Of a stretch of DNA of 64,000 nt, positions 34,034-42,184 are shown in pieces. Source of the DNA: Flavisolibacter nicotianae (lineage in GTDB: Bacteria > Bacteroidota > Bacteroidia > Chitinophagales > Chitinophagaceae); contig NZ_RBCI01000003.1 in the NCBI RefSeq assembly GCF_003628535.1, positions 434,001-498,000 on the forward strand, read 5' to 3'. A program made the position numbers and the translations under genes. Within the stretch, counting starts at the first letter, position 1; each line of letters opens with the position of its first letter. The notes below the pieces were generated by a model. The model was not told the DNA's origin. It searched no databases and saw only the letters and a list, made by a program, of their open reading frames with translations.

Positions 34034-34272
34034 AAGAGGGAAAAGGTTAAAAAGAGGGAACGAGAAAGTATTCTTAAGAGTCGGTGGCAAACCCCTGTTG
34101 CTGCGTCATCGTTTCTTCTTCGGGTGGACAGACCTCACAGGTTTTCAAAGCCCTTGAAGTCTGTCCAGGTTTACCAGAAAAGAAAATCCTGAACGAACAC
34201 GGGTATGGGAAGCCAGGGTGATAAAATTGACGACTGTCTCTTTTTCTTCCTCCAACCTTTGTCTCTTCGCTC
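34034..34272. repeat. Widely spaced heptad arms between ispH and the GH13 gene
   Basis: A purine-rich arm (34034-34067, with AGAGGGA and AAAGGTT) is matched by a pyrimidine-rich arm (34236-34272, with TCCTCCA and ACCTTTG). The arms are imperfectly complementary and step by about seven, as at the other loci, but here about 170 nt apart with a separate palindrome in between. The flanking genes are divergent, so the pair is not a terminator. Confidence 0.55.
34126..34166. repeat. Palindromic repeat, copy 1
   Basis: The outer arms GGACAGAC (34126-34133) and GTCTGTCC (34159-34166) are perfectly complementary, and the centre has the GGTTTTCAAAGCC core. A second element with the same core and arm layout lies at 38771-38813. 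It sits in the divergent ispH-GH13 gap. Confidence 0.7.
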
Positions 34273-34286
34273 TATCTTTAGCCCTT

Positions 34287-35528
34287 ATGCAAAACTGGAT
34301 CAGGCATACGAATATATATGAAGTGAACCTGCGGCAATACACTGCGGAGGGGACGATCAGGGCCTTTGCGGCACACCTGCCGCGGCTGCGGGATATGGGG
34401 GTGGAAACACTTTGGTTTATGCCCATCACACCCATTGCACAGAAAAATAAAAAGGGCAGCATGGGCAGCTACTACGCCTGCTCCGATTATACATCTGTCG
34501 CCGAAGAATTTGGCACCGTCGATGATTTTAAAAACCTGGTGCAACAGGCGCACGACATGGGTTTCAAGGTCATCCTCGACTGGGTGGCCAATCATACCGG
34601 TTGGGATCACTGGTGGACGGTGGAGCACCCGGACTGGTACGAGAAAGACGAGCACACCGGCGACTTTAAAAAGGCGTCGGGGATGGACGATATTATTGAA
34701 CTGGATTTTAAAAATCCCGTAATGCGGAAAGCCATGATTGAGGCCATGGCCTTCTGGATCAGGGAAACCGGCATCGACGGTTTCCGCGCCGATCTTGCGT
34801 TTTGGGTGGAACTGGATTTTTGGCAGGAAGCCAGGCCCGAACTGGAAAAAATAAAACCGATGTTTTGGCTGGGGGAGCTGGACCCGCTGGATAACCCCGA
34901 ATACATGCAGGTGTACGATGCGGCCTATACCTGGCGATGGATGCACAAGGCCGAACATTTTTACAAAAGCAGTGCGTCGTTTGGCGACCTACTGCATGTT
35001 TTGGACCAGTACCGGCAGGCACCGGGAGTGAAAGCCTGGTTTACGGCCAACCACGACGAGAATACCTGGAACGGCACAGAGTATGAAAAATATGGCGCGA
35101 TGGCTGCTTGCCTGGCCGTTTTCAGTTGTACCTGGCCCGGCGTGCCCCTGTTGTACAGCGGGCAGGAATTGCCCAATCACAAGCGGCTGCAGTTTTTTGA
35201 AAAAGATGTAATCGAATGGCGGCCACAGTGCGACCTGCATTCATTTTATAAAACCTTGTTTGCTCTCAAAAAAGAACACCCGGCTTTGGCTACCGATTCC
35301 GAACTCGAAATCATTGCCGCTGATGAACAGCAACGGGTGCTGGCCTTCCGGCGCAAAAGCGGAGAAAGTGAAGTCGTAGTGCTGTTGAATTTTTCCGCTG
35401 AGGAACGGCTTATTCAGCCGAAGGGGCAGGGTGTTTATGTCAATGTGTTTACGCAGGAAAAAACCGGACTTGCAGACGGGAACGGCGTTATGCTGCAGCC
35501 CTGGGGCTTTTCTGTTTTTGCAAAATAA
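34287..35528 (+). CDS. GH13 alpha-amylase family glycosidase, cytoplasmic
   Basis: The start at 34287 gives 413 residues. The four GH13 regions are in order: region I VILDWVANHT, region II GIDGFRADLAFW with nucleophile D169, region III MFWLGELDP with acid E197, and region IV FTANHDENTWNG with D257. A short C-terminal beta domain follows (VLAFRRKSGESEVVVLLNFS). There is no signal peptide, so it acts in the cytoplasm. The short (alpha/beta)8 form and the nearby glucan phosphorylase-like gene suggest work on glycogen or maltodextrin. The exact specificity cannot be told. Confidence 0.93.
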   Translation: MQNWIRHTNIYEVNLRQYTAEGTIRAFAAHLPRLRDMGVETLWFMPITPIAQKNKKGSMGSYYACSDYTSVAEEFGTVDDFKNLVQQAHDMGFKVILDWVANHTGWDHWWTVEHPDWYEKDEHTGDFKKASGMDDIIELDFKNPVMRKAMIEAMAFWIRETGIDGFRADLAFWVELDFWQEARPELEKIKPMFWLGELDPLDNPEYMQVYDAAYTWRWMHKAEHFYKSSASFGDLLHVLDQYRQAPGVKAWFTANHDENTWNGTEYEKYGAMAACLAVFSCTWPGVPLLYSGQELPNHKRLQFFEKDVIEWRPQCDLHSFYKTLFALKKEHPALATDSELEIIAADEQQRVLAFRRKSGESEVVVLLNFSAEERLIQPKGQGVYVNVFTQEKTGLADGNGVMLQPWGFSVFAK

Positions 35529-35536
35529 CCGCAGCT

Positions 35537-35544
35537 TACTTTTG
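35537..35544 (+). promoter_or_regulatory. Probable -7 box of the small membrane protein gene
   Basis: TACTTTTG matches TAnnTTTG exactly, 24 nt before the ATG at 35569. TTTG at 35517-35520 could be the -33 element, with a 16-nt spacer; it overlaps the end of the amylase gene. Confidence 0.45.
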
Positions 35545-35568
35545 TGGCTTCACAATTGAACTATTTGC

Positions 35569-36003
35569 ATGCGCTTTCTTTTACCCCTTCTTGTCGTCGC
35601 GGTTTTAATTGCCAGTTGCTTTTTACCCTGGATGACAATTGAATCGAAGGGCATTACCATTACGGGTTTGAACACGGCCGGCACCACGTACGGCAAACCC
35701 GCTTATTTCCATTTTTTGTGGGTAGGCTTCTTCCTCCTGTTTTTGTTCATTAACAAGGTTTGGTCCACTCGTGCAGCGATGGTGTTTGCAGCGTTGAATG
35801 CCGCCTGGGCCTTTCGTAATTTTTTGGTGCTTCCAATGTGCCAGATGGGCGAATGCCCGGTGCGAAGAACGGGTATTTACCTGCTGTTTTTTTCGTCACT
35901 TGCTTTGTTTTTTGCCGGCCTCGTTGGGCCTGCCAAAGAAAACGAAGAAACCGCAGCACAAATGACTGAGAACCGGGAAGAACCCCAAACGCCAAACACC
36001 TAA
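35569..36003 (+). CDS. Small four-helix membrane protein of unknown function
   Basis: The 144-residue protein has four hydrophobic segments (about 1-18, 47-62, 67-83 and 101-121) and a hydrophilic Glu/Gln-rich tail. The N-terminus has a cysteine after a hydrophobic stretch, but no clear lipobox. No motif was recognised, and no function is proposed. It follows the amylase by 40 nt and has its own promoter-like sequence. It converges on the VIT1/CCC1 gene with an 11-nt gap. The end of the gene overlaps a heptad-like stretch. Confidence 0.7.
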   Translation: MRFLLPLLVVAVLIASCFLPWMTIESKGITITGLNTAGTTYGKPAYFHFLWVGFFLLFLFINKVWSTRAAMVFAALNAAWAFRNFLVLPMCQMGECPVRRTGIYLLFFSSLALFFAGLVGPAKENEETAAQMTENREEPQTPNT

Positions 36004-36014
36004 CTCCCAACTTA

Positions 36015-36731
36015 TTATCCTCCCAGCAGTTTCGCGAGTCCAAATGCGGCCGCGGCGGCAAAGGCGCCGATCAGCATGACCCGGAAGGCGCCATTGAGCG
36101 GTTGGATTCCCGTCATTTTGCTTTTGAACCAGCCAAAAATGAACAGGCAAACCAGCGTAACTCCTGCCGACACTTCCAGAGCCGCCAGGGGCGAATGAAC
36201 AAAGAAATAGGGAGAAAGAGGAACCAGGCCGCCGGCCACATAAGAAGCGCCAATGTTGAAGGCTGATTTGCGTGCACGCTTTGGATCGGGTCTTTCCAAA
36301 CCCAATTCATACTTCATCATAAAGTCAACCCATTTGTCTTTGTCCTGCGCCAGTTCTGCCGTTGCTCTTTCCTGCAGGTCCTCGCTTAACCCAATGCTGG
36401 CAAAAAACTCTTTGGTTTCTTCGATTTCGCGGTGACGCAAATTGTCGACTTCGTAATATTCCCGTTTCAGTTCGCTGTTGTAATGGTCCTGCTCCGTTTT
36501 ACCGGCCAGGTAACCACCCAATCCCATGGCTATGGAACCGGCGGCAATTTCGGCCAGGCCGGCAATCACGATGATCGACGTGGTGTCAACAGCACCACTC
36601 AAGCCTGCTGCCAATGCAAACGGAACGGTAAGTCCATCGCTCATGCCAATGACAACGTCACGTAAAAAGTCCGAACTCTCCAGGTGTTCTTCATGGTGAA
36701 CATGTGTATCGTGGTGCAGGTGTGTATCCAT
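36015..36731 (-). CDS. VIT1/CCC1-family iron/manganese transporter
   Basis: The family moves Fe2+ or Mn2+ out of the cytoplasm. The 238-residue protein starts with a His-rich segment (MDTHLHHDTHVHHEEHLES), probably a metal-binding tail. The first helix holds DVVIGMSDGLTVPFALAAGL and the second IAGLAEIAAGSIAMGLGGYL, both typical of VIT1. A hydrophilic middle region (about 85-145, rich in Glu) matches the cytoplasmic metal-binding domain of the plant relative. Three more helices follow. It may work with the MntR/Nramp module 6 kb away, but no operator like that one is visible upstream. Confidence 0.9.
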   Translation of the reverse strand: MDTHLHHDTHVHHEEHLESSDFLRDVVIGMSDGLTVPFALAAGLSGAVDTTSIIVIAGLAEIAAGSIAMGLGGYLAGKTEQDHYNSELKREYYEVDNLRHREIEETKEFFASIGLSEDLQERATAELAQDKDKWVDFMMKYELGLERPDPKRARKSAFNIGASYVAGGLVPLSPYFFVHSPLAALEVSAGVTLVCLFIFGWFKSKMTGIQPLNGAFRVMLIGAFAAAAAFGLAKLLGG

Positions 36732-36825
36732 GAGACGTTTGCGGTTGGTTGATCAAACGTTGAAGTTATGGTCCGATGGAAAGAAATTCAACTGTTTTTT
36801 CGTCTTCGGTGTTCTTGAAAGATGC

Positions 36826-38058
36826 TCAGGCCAAAGCCGCAAGGCTTTTTTCAAGGATGGCGATGCAGTCGTCAACCTGCTCGCGGGTGATCACCAGCGG
36901 CGGTGCCAGGCGAATCTTGTCGCCGTGGGTTGGTTTTGCCAGAAGGCCATTTTCCTTGAGCGCAAGACAAAGATCCCACGCGGCTTCCTTGTTGGCATGT
37001 GCAATGACAATCGCATTGAGCAGTCCCTTGCCCCTGACCGCCTGGATGAAAGGGGAGCGGAGTGCGGTTAGCTTTTCGCGGAAATAGCTGCCCAGTTCCG
37101 CGGCGTTCCTGGCGAGGTCTTCGTCCTGGATAACCTGAAGAGAAGCAATGGCCACCTTGCAGGCAAGCGGGTTACCGCCATAGGTCGATCCGTGTTCTCC
37201 CGGTCGGATGGTTAGCATCACGGCATCATCGGCAAGTACCGCGCTGACCGGTAAAAAGCCTCCGCTCAGTGCTTTTCCGAGAATCAGCAGGTCGGGACGA
37301 ACGTCCTCGTGATCGCAAGCCAGCATTTTCCCTGTACGGCCCAATCCAGTTTGAATTTCATCCGCGATGAAGAGCACATTGGCCTGCCGGCAAAGCGTAA
37401 ATGCCGTGTGCAAATAGCCATCGTCCGGAACCACCACGCCGGCTTCGCCCTGGATCGGTTCTACCAAAAAACCGGCAACGGTCGGGTCTTTCAGTGCTGC
37501 TTTCAATGCATCAAGATCATTGTACGGTATGGTGATAAAGCCAGGCGTATAAGGGCCAAAATGATTCTTTGCACTGGGATCGGTGCTAAACGAAATAATG
37601 GTGGATGTGCGGCCATGAAAATTGCCTTCGCACACGATGATCTTCGCTTCATTCTCCGCGATATTCTTCACTTCGTATGCCCATTTGCGGGCCAGCTTAA
37701 TGGCCGTTTCCACGGCTTCGGCACCCGCGTTCATGGGCAAGAGTTTATCGTAGCCAAACAGGCTGGTCATGTATTGGGCATATTCGCCCAAAAGGTCGCT
37801 GTGAAAGGCGCGGCTTGTCAGGGTCAGGGTGCTCGCCTGGGCGACCAGGGCTTCCGCGATTTTGGGGTGACAGTGCCCCTGGTTGACAGCGGAATAGCCG
37901 CTCAGAAAATCGTAGTAGCGGTTCCCTTCCACATCCCATAAATACACGCCTTCGCCGCGGTGGAGAACAACAGGGAGTGGATGATAATTATGGGCGCCGT
38001 ATCTTTCTTCAAGGTCGAGATAGTATTTCGTGTCGCGGGCAACGTGTGTCGTTTGCAT
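36826..38058 (-). CDS. rocD: Ornithine aminotransferase
   Basis: RocD moves the delta-amino group of ornithine to 2-oxoglutarate. The start at 38058 gives 410 residues; the long upstream extension to 38517 is antisense to another gene. Class III aminotransferase features are present: [38 protein letters not shown] (specific to this family), [12 protein letters not shown], the Asp in [14 protein letters not shown], and the PLP Lys in [17 protein letters not shown] (about 262). The gene is divergent from the VOC gene at 38211. Use in arginine or proline metabolism is expected; no other arginine gene is adjacent. Confidence 0.96.
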   Translation of the reverse strand: MQTTHVARDTKYYLDLEERYGAHNYHPLPVVLHRGEGVYLWDVEGNRYYDFLSGYSAVNQGHCHPKIAEALVAQASTLTLTSRAFHSDLLGEYAQYMTSLFGYDKLLPMNAGAEAVETAIKLARKWAYEVKNIAENEAKIIVCEGNFHGRTSTIISFSTDPSAKNHFGPYTPGFITIPYNDLDALKAALKDPTVAGFLVEPIQGEAGVVVPDDGYLHTAFTLCRQANVLFIADEIQTGLGRTGKMLACDHEDVRPDLLILGKALSGGFLPVSAVLADDAVMLTIRPGEHGSTYGGNPLACKVAIASLQVIQDEDLARNAAELGSYFREKLTALRSPFIQAVRGKGLLNAIVIAHANKEAAWDLCLALKENGLLAKPTHGDKIRLAPPLVITREQVDDCIAILEKSLAALA

Positions 38059-38210
38059 AAACGGGAAGTTTAAAAAAATGAACAGGAAAGGATGAACCGG
38101 TTTCGAAACAGGCAAGCGGGCACCGGCCTTTAGTGGTTGAGCAGGTCTAAGTTTTGCGAAAGAAATATGGTTACCACGGTATTCATTTTCGAGAAACAAA
38201 TCTAAGCAAT

Positions 38211-38702
38211 ATGTCGTATACAATTCCACCCGCAACGCGGATCGGTCATGTGCATTTAAAAGTTGCAGACATTGAAAGGGCACTTGGATTTTACCGGGAC
38301 CTGCTTGGTTTTGAAGTGACGCAGTGGTATGGAAAATCTGCGGTCTTTTTGTCGGCCGGTGGTTATCATCATCACATCGGGCTGAACACCTGGTACAGCA
38401 AGGGAGCCCCTCCGGCGCCGGTGCAGTCGGCTGGGTTGTTTCACACCGCCATTTTGTATCCTGCGCGGAAAGACCTTGCAGACGTGCTGGGGCGATTGCT
38501 TGATGCTTCTTACCCACTCACCGGCGCCTCCGATCATGGTGTGTCGCAGGCGCTTTACCTGAACGATCCGGATAACAACGGTGTTGAACTTTACTGGGAC
38601 CGGCCAAAGGAGCAGTGGCCCTTCGACGAAGCGGGAAACCTGCAGATGGTAACAGAAGTCCTGGACCTGAACGATTTGCTGGCTGAACGGGAGCAGCCAT
38701 AG
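38211..38702 (+). CDS. VOC family protein, catechol-dioxygenase-like
   Basis: The start at 38211 gives 163 residues. The pattern [27 protein letters not shown], then [26 protein letters not shown], resembles the CatE branch of ring-cleaving dioxygenases. Putative metal ligands are the two His residues (in GHVHL and SDHG) and the Glu in GVELYWD. At this length it has only one double-module domain, so it may be a dioxygenase-like enzyme of unknown substrate. The neighbours give no hint. The longer frame to 38154 has no support. Confidence 0.87.
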   Translation: MSYTIPPATRIGHVHLKVADIERALGFYRDLLGFEVTQWYGKSAVFLSAGGYHHHIGLNTWYSKGAPPAPVQSAGLFHTAILYPARKDLADVLGRLLDASYPLTGASDHGVSQALYLNDPDNNGVELYWDRPKEQWPFDEAGNLQMVTEVLDLNDLLAEREQP

Positions 38703-38770
38703 GTTCGGCAGGAGGCCTGGGGCTTAATGAAAAGTCCGTAAGGACGAGGGACGTTCAACACTTTTCAATA

Positions 38771-38813
38771 GGCTAAGACCTTCGAGGTTTTCAAAACCCC
38801 GGAGGTCTTAGCC
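38771..38813. repeat. Palindromic repeat, copy 2
   Basis: GGCTAAGACCT (38771-38781) and AGGTCTTAGCC (38803-38813) are perfectly complementary, with the core GGTTTTCAAAACC between them. It shares the core and layout with 34126-34166. It lies between the convergent VOC and queD genes, where it may act as a terminator on both strands, although no T-run is present. Confidence 0.78.
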
Positions 38814-38822
38814 TCTCGCCGA

Positions 38823-39179
38823 TTATTCTCCAGAATAAATCACACCGGTTGTTGGCGTTTCGTACAACTCCACTTTGCTAAGGTTGGTAAGTAGCGGTTT
38901 GATCTTGTTCCAGATCCAGACCGTAATGTTTTCGGCTGTCGGGTTTTGCAGGCCGTCAATCTCGTTGATCAGTTTGTGGTCCAGTTGATCGATAATGGGA
39001 TTGACAATGTCTTTGAGTTCTTTAAAATCCATGACCCAGCCCAGGTGCGGGTGCGGCTGGCCTTTCACAAATACACGCAGTTTGTACGTATGACCGTGCA
39101 TGTTCTTGCACTTGTGCCCGTCGGGAACATGCGGGAGAAAATGCGCTGAATCAAACGAAAAGTCTTTGTAGATCTCCAT
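38823..39179 (-). CDS. queD: 6-carboxytetrahydropterin synthase (QueD/PTPS family)
   Basis: QueD makes 6-carboxy-tetrahydropterin in queuosine synthesis. The start at 39179 gives 118 residues: MEIYKDFSFDSAHFLPHVPD. Zinc ligands are His13 (SAHFL) and the two His in MHGHTY. The catalytic Cys is in GHKCKNMHGH, and the C-terminal end has the family ELYETPTT pattern. The longer frame to 39209 runs into the promoter. No other queuosine gene is adjacent, so a pterin role (PTPS) cannot be fully excluded, but the CxxxHGH pattern favours QueD. Confidence 0.93.
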   Translation of the reverse strand: MEIYKDFSFDSAHFLPHVPDGHKCKNMHGHTYKLRVFVKGQPHPHLGWVMDFKELKDIVNPIIDQLDHKLINEIDGLQNPTAENITVWIWNKIKPLLTNLSKVELYETPTTGVIYSGE

Positions 39180-39186
39180 CAGGCGG

Positions 39187-39194
39187 CAAAAGTA
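39187..39194 (-). promoter_or_regulatory. Probable queD -7 box
   Basis: On the minus strand TACTTTTG matches TAnnTTTG exactly, 8 nt upstream of the queD ATG. Position and sequence are identical to the -7 box of ispH, again implying a nearly leaderless mRNA. Confidence 0.45.
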
Positions 39195-39221
39195 CAGCCT
39201 TGGCTCCAATCGGTTTTGCAG

Positions 39222-40040
39222 CTATATAATTTTCACAAAATAATGAGCCGGGAAGGGCAGGTGGAGAGTGACTGTTCGGGGAAAAATACCGTACACCGTG
39301 GAGCCGCTGCCTGTCATCGCTGCATAGCTGGCACCTTGTTCATAGAGCATTTTTTTGATCGCCGGTATTTCAGGGTGTTGCCTGCCGACCGGTGCTTCAA
39401 AATCGTTCACCAGCCTGTCTTTCCATTCTTCCACCGGGCGCCGGATCATGTCCCGAAGAGAGGGGCGGTTGGCGGAAGGACTGACCTGCGAGAAGGCCCA
39501 ACCCGTGTTGACATGGATCCCCGGATTGACAACGGCGAACTGGTAACCGGATAAATCCAGTTCGATGGGTTTCATCACTTCGCCCCGGCCGGTTGCAAAG
39601 CAGGGTGTGTTGTTGATGAAGAAAGGGCAATCGCTTCCCAGTTGCAGGGCGTACTGAATGAGCTGCTCCTTTGCAAGCCCCAGGTTGAACTTCTTGTTGA
39701 GCAGGACGAGGGCAAAGGCACCATCGGCGCTGCCACCACCCAGGCCGGCACCCATCGGGATGGTTTTGTGCAGGTGCATGGCGATAGGTGTCAACTGCGG
39801 AAAATCGTTCTTCAGCAAGTGATAAGCTTTGATGCAAATGTTGTCGGAAATGGTTCCCTCCACCTTCAGTCCGGAGGCAGTAAATGCGAGGTCTGATACG
39901 GGGGACGGGGGGAGAATGATTTCCAGCGCATCCATCAGTGGAAGGGGATAAAAAACAGTTTCCAGGTCATGAAACCCGTCTTCCCGCTTGCGAAGAATGT
40001 GAAGGCCGAGATTGATTTTGCAGTTGGGAAAAAGAATCAA
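39222..40040 (-). CDS. ispE: 4-(cytidine 5'-diphospho)-2-C-methyl-D-erythritol kinase
   Basis: IspE phosphorylates CDP-methylerythritol, the fourth step of the MEP pathway. The 272-residue protein is a GHMP kinase. It begins FPNCKINLGLHILRKREDGFHDLE, has the ATP motif PMGAGLGGGSADGAFAL (about 92-108), DCPFFIN, and a C-terminal GSGSTVYGIF. The start at 40040 is the first ATG before the conserved NCKINLGL. It lies between bfn and queD on the same strand. Along with ispH it shows that this organism uses the MEP route. Confidence 0.97.
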   Translation of the reverse strand: MILFPNCKINLGLHILRKREDGFHDLETVFYPLPLMDALEIILPPSPVSDLAFTASGLKVEGTISDNICIKAYHLLKNDFPQLTPIAMHLHKTIPMGAGLGGGSADGAFALVLLNKKFNLGLAKEQLIQYALQLGSDCPFFINNTPCFATGRGEVMKPIELDLSGYQFAVVNPGIHVNTGWAFSQVSPSANRPSLRDMIRRPVEEWKDRLVNDFEAPVGRQHPEIPAIKKMLYEQGASYAAMTGSGSTVYGIFPRTVTLHLPFPAHYFVKII

Positions 40041-40169
40041 GTTGGGAGTCTGGGGTTTGGTGTTTGGGGTTGATGTGATAAGGTACTATTCGCTCCCGAA
40101 GGAATATTGCTGGTGTTTTGAGACCTGCGCCTGAAGAACTCCAAACTCCGGACTTCAACCCCAAACTCA
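40039..40169. repeat. Heptad arms between bfn and ispE
   Basis: The left arm (40039-40074) steps in sevens such as GTCTGGG and GTTTGGT. The right arm (40135-40169) shows the complementary theme, for example AACTCCA and AACTCCG. About 60 nt lie between the arms. The repeat fills the whole gap between two minus-strand genes. Confidence 0.7.
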
Positions 40170-40769
40170 CTTTCCTTTCTTCCGGGCATTGATTTCATCC
40201 CTGATGGCAATGGCGCGGATATAATCTTCCTGTTCCAGTACTTCGTTGAGAAGCGTATTCAGTTCCTCGAGTGAAAGGCTTTTCAGGTCGTCTTTTCCAC
40301 CGTGTTCTTCGGTTGTTGTGACCGAGGAGGTTTTCTTCTTTTTGCCGCTGGCGCCTGTGTCTTCCATCAGGATGCCGGCGCTTTCCAGGATGTGCTCGTA
40401 GGTATAAACTGGGCAGCCAAAGCGAACGGCCAATGCCAGGGCATCAGAGGTGCGGCTGTCGATCTCAATCGTATCGTTGTCAGAAGAGCAAATCAGCTTG
40501 GAATAAAAAATTCCTTCCTGCAGGTCGGAGATGATCACTTCGTGAAGCTCGATGTTGAAAGCGTTCATGAAATTCTTCATCAGGTCGTGCGTCAGGGGAC
40601 GGCTGGGTTGCATTTTTTCGAGGGCTACGGCAATTGCTTGCGCTTCAAAACCGCCGATTACAATGGGTAATCTCCTTAATCCGTTGACTTCGCCCAGCAC
40701 TACCGCATAAGAATGTGTTTGCGTGATGCTATGCGACAGCGCCACAATTTCCAGTTCGATTTTTTTCAT
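40167..40769 (-). CDS. Bifunctional nuclease (BFN/DUF151) with C-terminal UVR motif
   Basis: The first 135 residues form a BFN domain (ELEIVALSHSITQTHSYAVV, LPIVIGGFEAQAIAVAL, RTSDALALAVRFGCPVYTYE), a fold with reported DNase and RNase activity. A Lys/Thr/Gly-rich linker leads to a UVR-like helical hairpin (LEELNTLLNEVLEQEDYIRAIAIRDEINA, residues about 168-196), similar to the UvrB/UvrC contact motif. This combination is common in Bacteroidota. The exact role is unknown. A complete promoter lies just upstream. Confidence 0.9.
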   Translation of the reverse strand: MKKIELEIVALSHSITQTHSYAVVLGEVNGLRRLPIVIGGFEAQAIAVALEKMQPSRPLTHDLMKNFMNAFNIELHEVIISDLQEGIFYSKLICSSDNDTIEIDSRTSDALALAVRFGCPVYTYEHILESAGILMEDTGASGKKKKTSSVTTTEEHGGKDDLKSLSLEELNTLLNEVLEQEDYIRAIAIRDEINARKKGK

Positions 40770-40797
40770 ACAAGCTTTACTACGTGTCCAATTTGGT

Positions 40798-40830
40798 CAA
40801 AATTAAGCAGGAAATGCTAAACAGATGCAA
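40798..40830 (-). promoter_or_regulatory. Promoter of the bifunctional nuclease gene
   Basis: On the minus strand TAATTTTG (40798-40805) is an exact TAnnTTTG -7 box. TTGC (40827-40830) lies 21 nt upstream as a -33 element. Transcription would begin about 20 nt before the ATG at 40769. Confidence 0.55.
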
Positions 40831-40957
40831 TTTGAGTTCCAATTACTCTCAATCCTGTGGCGATTTGCAGGAAATGGAAAAGATGAAAAGCGACACTTGT
40901 GGAAAACCAGACTCTTTTGATCTGAAGGATGAGAAAAAGCTGGTTTCGTCTAAACAA

Positions 40958-40991
40958 AAAAAGCCGGATGAACTTGTTCATCCGGCTTTTT
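40958..40991 (-). terminator. Terminator after etfA
   Basis: A perfect 15-bp stem (AAAAAGCCGGATGAA and TTCATCCGGCTTTTT) with a CTTG loop lies 16 nt beyond the etfA stop on the minus strand. T-runs flank it on both strands, so it could stop transcripts in both directions. Confidence 0.93.
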
Positions 40992-41006
40992 GAAAAAGAT
41001 ATGCGT

Positions 41007-41969
41007 TTATTTTCCTTTCAGTTTTTGCACAGCGGCTGTCAGTTTGGGCACAACGTCGAACGCATCACCCACAATGCCGTAATCGGCTGCCTTGAAAAAT
41101 GGTGCTTCGGCGTCTTTGTTGATCACCACGATGGTTTTACTGCGGTTCACGCCTGCCAGGTGCTGAATGGCTCCGCTGATGCCGATAGCAATGTAAAGAT
41201 TCGGCGCAACGGCAATACCGGTTTGCCCGACGTGCTCGTTGTGCGGACGCCAGTGCGCATCGGCAACCGGGCGGCTGCAGGCAAGAGCTGCGCCTAGCGT
41301 GTCGGCGAGTTCTTCCACCATGCCCCAGTTTTCCGGACCTTTCAGGCCACGGCCGGCACTGACCACAATGTCGGCTTCGGTGAGGGCAACTTTGCCGCTG
41401 GTTTTGGACGTGCCTGTCACGTTTGTTTTGGCCGTATCCACAGTGGCATTGAAAGGAACCACTTCAGCCGTGCCTTCGCCCTGCGAAATGGTAAAGGCAT
41501 TTACGTTAAGGGAAATGACTTTGATCTCGCTTTTGATAGCAACGTTGGCAATGGCCTTGCCGGAGAAAACGTTTTTACGAACCACAAAGCCGTTACTGGT
41601 ATCGGGCAAGGCCGTAGCACCAGCCACCAGGCCAGCCTTCAGCCGAACAGCTACACGGGGAGCCAGGGCTTTACCGCTGGAATTATTAGAAAAGATGATC
41701 ACTTTGGCCCCTGTTTGCTCTGCGACCTGCACCAGCACTTTTGTGTACACCTGGCTGTCGAACTGGTTGAGACCTTCCGCCTGCACATGATGGACTTTTT
41801 TTACGCCGTGCTGACCCAGGCTGGCCAGGTCTTCGTTGGTGTTGCCAAGAACCACGGCTTCGGCAGTTTCACCAATTTGTTCGGCGATTTTGGCGCCGTA
41901 TGTAAGCGCTTCATGGGAAGCTTTTTTTATGTGTCCGTCGAGCTGGTCGACAAAGATTAAAACGCTCAT
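41007..41969 (-). CDS. etfA: Electron transfer flavoprotein, alpha subunit
   Basis: EtfA binds FAD and, with EtfB, passes electrons from acyl-CoA dehydrogenases to the quinone pool. The 320-residue protein has the C-terminal FAD domain with VVSAGRGLKGPENWGMVEELADTLG, RPVADAHWRPHNEHVGQTG and the family end LYIAIGISGAIQHLAGV followed by INKDAEAPFFKAADYGIVGD. It is the second gene of an etfB-etfA pair. It fits with the FadN-type fusion 20 kb away in fatty-acid oxidation. Confidence 0.97.
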   Translation of the reverse strand: MSVLIFVDQLDGHIKKASHEALTYGAKIAEQIGETAEAVVLGNTNEDLASLGQHGVKKVHHVQAEGLNQFDSQVYTKVLVQVAEQTGAKVIIFSNNSSGKALAPRVAVRLKAGLVAGATALPDTSNGFVVRKNVFSGKAIANVAIKSEIKVISLNVNAFTISQGEGTAEVVPFNATVDTAKTNVTGTSKTSGKVALTEADIVVSAGRGLKGPENWGMVEELADTLGAALACSRPVADAHWRPHNEHVGQTGIAVAPNLYIAIGISGAIQHLAGVNRSKTIVVINKDAEAPFFKAADYGIVGDAFDVVPKLTAAVQKLKGK

Positions 41970-42008
41970 TTAGTTTGGGGTTTGGGGTTTGGAGTTTGGG
42001 GTTGGAGC
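41970..42008. repeat. Heptad array in the etfB-etfA gap
   Basis: Units AGTTTGG and GGTTTGG alternate with exact 7-nt spacing, beginning at the etfA start codon. This array has no complementary arm nearby, unlike most other loci. The theme is close to that at 40039-40074. Confidence 0.75.
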
Positions 42009-42162
42009 CCGCAAGCTCAAAATCTTTCCTGTTCAATAATGTTCTGAACGTACAAGTGTGCGACGCAACGAAAGTTCAATCGGTATCCTTCTGCTGGTCT
42101 CACAAAAATCTATGTTATTGAAAAGAGCTGGTTGAAGTAAGGAAGGTCACTTTGGCCTAAGT

Positions 42163-42183
42163 CTCCCCTTCAGGGGGACAGGG
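42163..42183. repeat. GC-rich TCCCC-GGGG repeat
   Basis: The stretch CTCCCCTTCAGGGGGACAGG, followed by GG, forms a short hairpin just after the etfB stop codon. It resembles the elements at 43339-43362, 49645-49670 and 19806-19823, and it could help to end or pause the etfB transcript. Confidence 0.55.
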
Positions 42184-42184
42184 G

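Noticed and set aside
33187-34050. 287-residue plus-strand ORF
   Set aside because: It is antisense to ispH and is a mirror of GC-rich codon positions.
40784-40993. 69-residue plus-strand ORF upstream of the etfA terminator
   Set aside because: It runs through the bfn promoter and ends inside the terminator stem, so it is almost surely not a gene.
42163-42183. Insertion-sequence end
   Set aside because: The GC-rich hairpins have no transposase, no target duplications and are too short; they are treated as simple repeats.
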